The translations under genes were made by a program, and so were the position numbers. Under the pieces are notes generated by a model, which did no database searches, was not told the origin of the DNA, and was given only the letters and a program-made list of their open reading frames with translations. Positions 60,443-64,000 of a DNA stretch of 64,000 nt are shown in pieces; the stretch's first letter is position 1; every line of letters starts with the position of its first letter. Origin of the DNA: Symmachiella macrocystis. Lineage in GTDB: Bacteria; Planctomycetota; Planctomycetia; Planctomycetales; Planctomycetaceae. The stretch spans positions 930,001 to 994,000 of the forward strand of contig NZ_SJPP01000003.1 of NCBI RefSeq assembly GCF_007860075.1, given 5' to 3'.

Positions 60443-63190
60443 TCACCCCTGTGAAACTGCTGCTTGGGCCGCTGCCAAACGGGCAATCGGCACGCGGAAC
60501 GGCGAACAGCTGACGTAGTTCAACCCGATACTGTGGCAGAACTTGACACTGGCCGGGTCGCCGCCATGTTCGCCGCAAATCCCGATTTTGAGATCTTTTC
60601 GCGAGCTACGACCCCCTTCGACACCAATTTTCATCAAGCCCCCCACGCCGTCGAAGTCGATCGTCTGGAACGGATCGTTGGGGACAATGTCGTGTTCGCG
60701 GTAGTAGCCAATAAATCCGCCGTAGTCGTCGCGGCTGATTCCCAGGGCGGTCTGCGTCAGGTCGTTGGTCCCGAAGCTGAAGAATTCCGCACCGGTGGCG
60801 ATCTGATCGGCACAGACGGCGGCTCGCGGAACTTCGATCATCGTCCCGACCATGTATTCGACCTTTTGGCCGGTTTCAGCCATCACGGCTTCGGCTTGAG
60901 CCCGTACGATCTTCTCTTGGTCCTTGAATTCAGCCAAGAATCCGACGAGAGGGATCATGATTTCCGGATGGACGTCGATGCCTTCTTTTTTCACCGCACA
61001 TGCGGCTTCCATGATGGCACGTGCTTGCATCGCTGTGATTTCCGGATAAACGATGCCCAAGCGGCATCCCCGGTGACCCAGCATCGGGTTCGACTCATGC
61101 AGCCCTTCGACGCGGCGATGAATCTCTTCTTGGGATTTGCCGGTCATTTTGGCCAACTGTCCAGCCAAGGCCGGGTCTTCTTCCAAATGCCGCTCCGAGA
61201 GGAACTCGTGCAGCGGCGGATCGAGCAAGCGAACCGTCACCGGTCGTCCTTCCATGGCGCGGAATAGACCCTCGAAGTCGCTGCGTTGGTACGGCAACAA
61301 CTTGTCGATCGCCTTTTGACGGACTTCCTTGGTCTCAGCGAGAATCATCTCCCGGATTTCGTCGACATGATGGAAGAACATGTGCTCGGTCCGGCACAGT
61401 CCAATCCCTTCGGCTCCGAAGGCAATCGCTTCGGCGGCTTGTTCAGGGCTGTCCGCGTTGGTGCGAACATTCAACGTGCGGTGCTCGTCGACCCACTCCA
61501 TCAACTGAGCGTAGCGCTTGTAGGTCTCTGATTTCTCCGGATCACCCGCTTTGTGGATGACCACATCCAAGACTTCACTTGGTTTGGTCGTGACACTCCC
61601 TTCGAAGACTTCGCCGGTGAATCCGTCGATGCTGATGTAGTCCCCTTCATTGAAGGACTTGCCTCCCACCGACATGGTTCCGGCTTGGTAGTCGATGTCC
61701 AATTCGGTCGCACCCACGATGCAGACTTTACCCATTTGCCGGCTAACGAGTGCGGCGTGGGAACTGGCTCCCCCGAAGGCGGTCAGAATGCCTTTGGCCG
61801 CTTGCATGCCTCGCAAATCTTCCGGGCTGGTTTCGCGGCGGACAAGAATCAATTGCACATCGTTATCGGCATTGTATTGGGCTTCCGCATCTTCGGCGTG
61901 GAAGCAGATCTTACCGTACGTCGCACCGGGACCGGCGTTGATGCCTTTGGTCAGCAGGCGACCTTCGGCGTCTGCTGCTGCCTTGGCATCGGGGTCGAAA
62001 ATTGGCTGCAATAGTTGGTTGAGGTCGTCGGCCGGAATCCGCCGTGGATTCAGTGCTTCCTTCGGATCGATCAGGCCTTCGTTCACCAGATCGACAGCGA
62101 TCCGCACAGCGGCAAAACCGGTCCGCTTGGCGTTACGTGTTTGCAACATCCAAACTTGACCATGCTGGACGGTGAACTCGATGTCCTGCACGTCTTTGTA
62201 GTGTTTTTCGAGGATCTTGCCGATTTCGTTCAACCGATCAAAGGCGGCCGGCATGTCGTCGTGCAGGCTTTCTTCGACGCGTTTGGTCGACCGAATTCCA
62301 GCCACCACGTCTTCGCCTTGGGCGTTGATCAGATAGTCGCCGCGAAATCCAGGTTCTCCCAGCGAGCAGTCGCGGGTCAGGCCGACACCCGAGGCGCTGT
62401 CGTCGCTGAGGTTCCCGAACACCATTGCCTGCACGTTGACGGCTGTGCCCCATTCGTGCGGAATGCCGTATTGGCGGCGATAGACCATGGCCCGGTCATT
62501 CATCCAACTGGAGAAGACAGCCCCGATGGCGCCCCACAGTTGATCGAGTGGTTCATCCGGAAAGTCGTTGCCGGTCCGTTCTTTGATAGCCGCCTTGAAT
62601 TCCCTAACCAATTCCTTCAGGCCTGCGGCGCTCAAACCGGAATCAAATTCGACCCCTTCGGCCTCTTTTTTGACTTCCAGCAGGTGTTCGAACGGGTCGA
62701 TTTCCTTTTTGTCCAGCGTCTTCATTTCCAAGACGACGTCGCCGTACATCTGCACAAAGCGGCGATAGCTGTCCCAGGCGAATTGTTCGTTGCCCGACTT
62801 TTTGGCCAAGGCGGCGACCGTCGTGTCGTTCAGTCCGATATTGAGCACCGTGTCCATCATGCCCGGCATCGATTCGCGGGCACCGCTACGGCAGGAAAGC
62901 AGCAAGGGGTTTTCGGTGCAGCCGAATTTGGCCCCCATGGCTTTTTCAATTTTCTCCAGAGCAGCAGCCACATCATCGCGCAGTTGTTCGGGATAGGTTT
63001 CGCCGTTGTCGTAGTAGTAAGTACAGACACCGGTCGAGATTGTGAATCCAGCCGGAACCGGCAGACCGATGCTGGTCATTTCGGCCAAGTTGGCGCCTTT
63101 GCCACCCAACTCATTTTTCATGGTGGCGCCGCCATCGGCTTTTCCGTCACCAAACGAAAACACGTATTTCGTTGCTGTTGCAGTCGTCAT
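60443..63190 (-). CDS. ppdK: pyruvate, phosphate dikinase
   Basis: This 915-residue enzyme interconverts pyruvate + ATP + phosphate and PEP + AMP + pyrophosphate. The N-terminal ATP-grasp domain ([37 protein letters not shown]) is complete. The central swivelling domain carries the phosphorylated His in [16 protein letters not shown] (about 477), and the C-terminal TIM barrel has [16 protein letters not shown] and [13 protein letters not shown]. Length is normal (about 870-900 usual). It is solitary and leftward, with its own terminator. It may act in gluconeogenesis or pyrophosphate-driven glycolysis. Confidence 0.96.
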   Translation of the reverse strand: MTTATATKYVFSFGDGKADGGATMKNELGGKGANLAEMTSIGLPVPAGFTISTGVCTYYYDNGETYPEQLRDDVAAALEKIEKAMGAKFGCTENPLLLSCRSGARESMPGMMDTVLNIGLNDTTVAALAKKSGNEQFAWDSYRRFVQMYGDVVLEMKTLDKKEIDPFEHLLEVKKEAEGVEFDSGLSAAGLKELVREFKAAIKERTGNDFPDEPLDQLWGAIGAVFSSWMNDRAMVYRRQYGIPHEWGTAVNVQAMVFGNLSDDSASGVGLTRDCSLGEPGFRGDYLINAQGEDVVAGIRSTKRVEESLHDDMPAAFDRLNEIGKILEKHYKDVQDIEFTVQHGQVWMLQTRNAKRTGFAAVRIAVDLVNEGLIDPKEALNPRRIPADDLNQLLQPIFDPDAKAAADAEGRLLTKGINAGPGATYGKICFHAEDAEAQYNADNDVQLILVRRETSPEDLRGMQAAKGILTAFGGASSHAALVSRQMGKVCIVGATELDIDYQAGTMSVGGKSFNEGDYISIDGFTGEVFEGSVTTKPSEVLDVVIHKAGDPEKSETYKRYAQLMEWVDEHRTLNVRTNADSPEQAAEAIAFGAEGIGLCRTEHMFFHHVDEIREMILAETKEVRQKAIDKLLPYQRSDFEGLFRAMEGRPVTVRLLDPPLHEFLSERHLEEDPALAGQLAKMTGKSQEEIHRRVEGLHESNPMLGHRGCRLGIVYPEITAMQARAIMEAACAVKKEGIDVHPEIMIPLVGFLAEFKDQEKIVRAQAEAVMAETGQKVEYMVGTMIEVPRAAVCADQIATGAEFFSFGTNDLTQTALGISRDDYGGFIGYYREHDIVPNDPFQTIDFDGVGGLMKIGVEGGRSSRKDLKIGICGEHGGDPASVKFCHSIGLNYVSCSPFRVPIARLAAAQAAVSQG

Positions 63191-63819
63191 TCCAAACGTT
63201 CCTTGAGATGGCTCCGCGCGATTCTAATCTGAGCGGAACGAAAATAGAGGTTGTTAGTGATTCCGTCGGCGTCTCTGTCCCCACGCGAATCCCGGTGGGC
63301 GCAAGCCCTTATTGGGGGACGAGTACCGGTCATTGGCCCTCGCACAACCCGCACGCTCACCTGGTTTGTCGGCAGGTCGTGGGTTGCGCGAAAAAGGTCC
63401 TGTCTGCAGCCGTTCTGGATGAAACCGGACCTCCGGCGCAATTTCCCCTGAAGCAGACAGAAACCTATCATCGCCGCCGCCGACCGTCAACCCACCCGGC
63501 TCGACCCGATTACGCCGGAACACTCGGCCCACAGTCGGAATTTCTTTCCCGAACCAACCCGTGTCACCCGCGAGGGATGGTCATCCTCGGAAGAAAATAC
63601 CCCGTCAGGGCGAAAAATCGGACGAACGATCCAGGTCACCGCACATGTTCCACCATTTTTCGGGATGACATGTGCACGGAGTTGGGTACAATAAATACGA
63701 GTTAACCGGTGTCAAAAGCGATTTGGCGGGTGGTACGAAACATTTTGAGGCGAGAACGGGCGAAACCCGATTAACGGCTCTGGACGAGAGTTGTCAATTT
63801 CGGCGACGCAGGTGGTGTA
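63191..63819. other. 629-bp divergent gap without a supported gene
   Basis: The region separates divergent ppdK and the response regulator and must hold both promoters, but I find no convincing -35/-10 pair. Open frames here have no good starts. AGGTGG at 63810-63815 is the ribosome-binding site of the next gene. Confidence 0.4.
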
Positions 63820-64000
63820 ATGGACCAGAACACGGTCGGCAGGCCCATGGAAATCCTCTTGGTCGAGGACAGCCTCACCTTTGCGCGGATTGCGTTCGGC
63901 GCGCTAAAAAAAGGGGCCGTTCAACACCGCCTCACCTGGGTCACTGACGGCGAAGAGGCGATCGAATTCCTCTATCAACGCGGAAAGTTCTCCCGCGCTC
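63820..64000 (+). CDS. response regulator receiver-domain protein (3' end outside window)
   Basis: The first 60 residues are visible. After MDQNTVGRP comes the receiver-domain start MEILLVEDSLTFARIAFGAL, with the acidic pair (Glu-Asp) of the phosphorylation pocket, then HRLTWVTDGEEAIEFLYQRG. The pattern resembles single-domain regulators of the Rcp1/CheY-like type. The phospho-accepting Asp would lie just beyond the window. AGGTGG is 4-5 bases before the chosen ATG at 63820; an internal ATG at 63847 is possible. No kinase is adjacent in the window. Confidence 0.85.
   Translation, partial: MDQNTVGRPMEILLVEDSLTFARIAFGALKKGAVQHRLTWVTDGEEAIEFLYQRGKFSRA

Noticed and set aside
62015-63232. Plus-strand open frame of 405 codons across ppdK
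   Set aside because: It lies opposite the confidently identified ppdK gene and its translation shows no protein family features; it is a mirror of the codon bias of ppdK.
1-64000. tRNA, rRNA, CRISPR arrays, transposases and phage genes
   Set aside because: I looked for tRNA T-loop signatures, spaced direct repeats and integrase/transposase motifs and found none that held up; a covariance-model tRNA scan would be decisive.

Overview
The window looks like chromosome from a planctomycete (Planctomycetota, probably order Planctomycetales). I infer this from gene content. There is a DUF1598 protein, PVC-type heme-binding CxxCH proteins, a redoxin/heme/copper-monooxygenase fusion and a heme/WD40 protein. 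There is also an elongation factor G of the mitochondrial-like 'spd' subtype, many secreted proteins with PQQ, NHL, FG-GAP or WD40 propellers, and loosely packed genes on both strands with few operons. I cannot name the genus from sequence alone. I saw no rRNA, tRNA, CRISPR array, transposase or phage gene.

Layout. 1-5 kb: the end of a histidine kinase, the redoxin/heme/copper protein and a PhoPQ-activated-type hydrolase, closed by a strong bidirectional terminator. 5-8 kb: a compact, unlinked pheT, then a 29-residue very basic peptide gene that is easily missed. 8-18.5 kb: a heme/WD40 protein; a leftward NHL-repeat / formamidase / TPR cluster; an SDR dehydrogenase; a leftward group with a GNAT acetyltransferase, a decayed nucleoside deaminase and an esterase; and a PQQ-propeller protein. 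18.5-21 kb: a tandem duplication of a one-TM protein gene including its promoter. 21-30 kb: secreted proteins (a 609-residue protein, a Tat-exported amidohydrolase, a thioredoxin lipoprotein, a giant FG-GAP protein). Three of the leftward genes here and just beyond end inside copies of one dispersed inverted-repeat element.

30-41 kb: an envelope/signalling stretch with two FHA proteins (one with a very long coiled coil and a C-terminal membrane anchor), two unknown multi-pass membrane proteins, a DUF1598 protein, a BON protein, a lipoprotein and the ribosome-assembly GTPase RsgA. 41-56.7 kb: catabolic and envelope enzymes (a 1250-residue heme/HEAT protein, a ceramidase-like hydrolase, an SDR, an HtrA-like protease fused to a SirB1-type domain, a PhoD-type phosphatase, a heme protein with an alpha/alpha toroid, CinA-type amidase and a DapA-family aldolase). 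57-63 kb: a Uma2-family nuclease, spd-type fusA and pyruvate phosphate dikinase. The window ends inside a response regulator.

Functionally the region mixes housekeeping translation and central metabolism (pheT, fusA, rsgA, ppdK) with planctomycete-style periplasmic redox and degradative proteins. I found no compact multi-gene defence or biosynthetic system. The least explained signals are the small basic peptide gene, the repeat family that supplies stop codons, the tandem duplication and the decayed deaminase.
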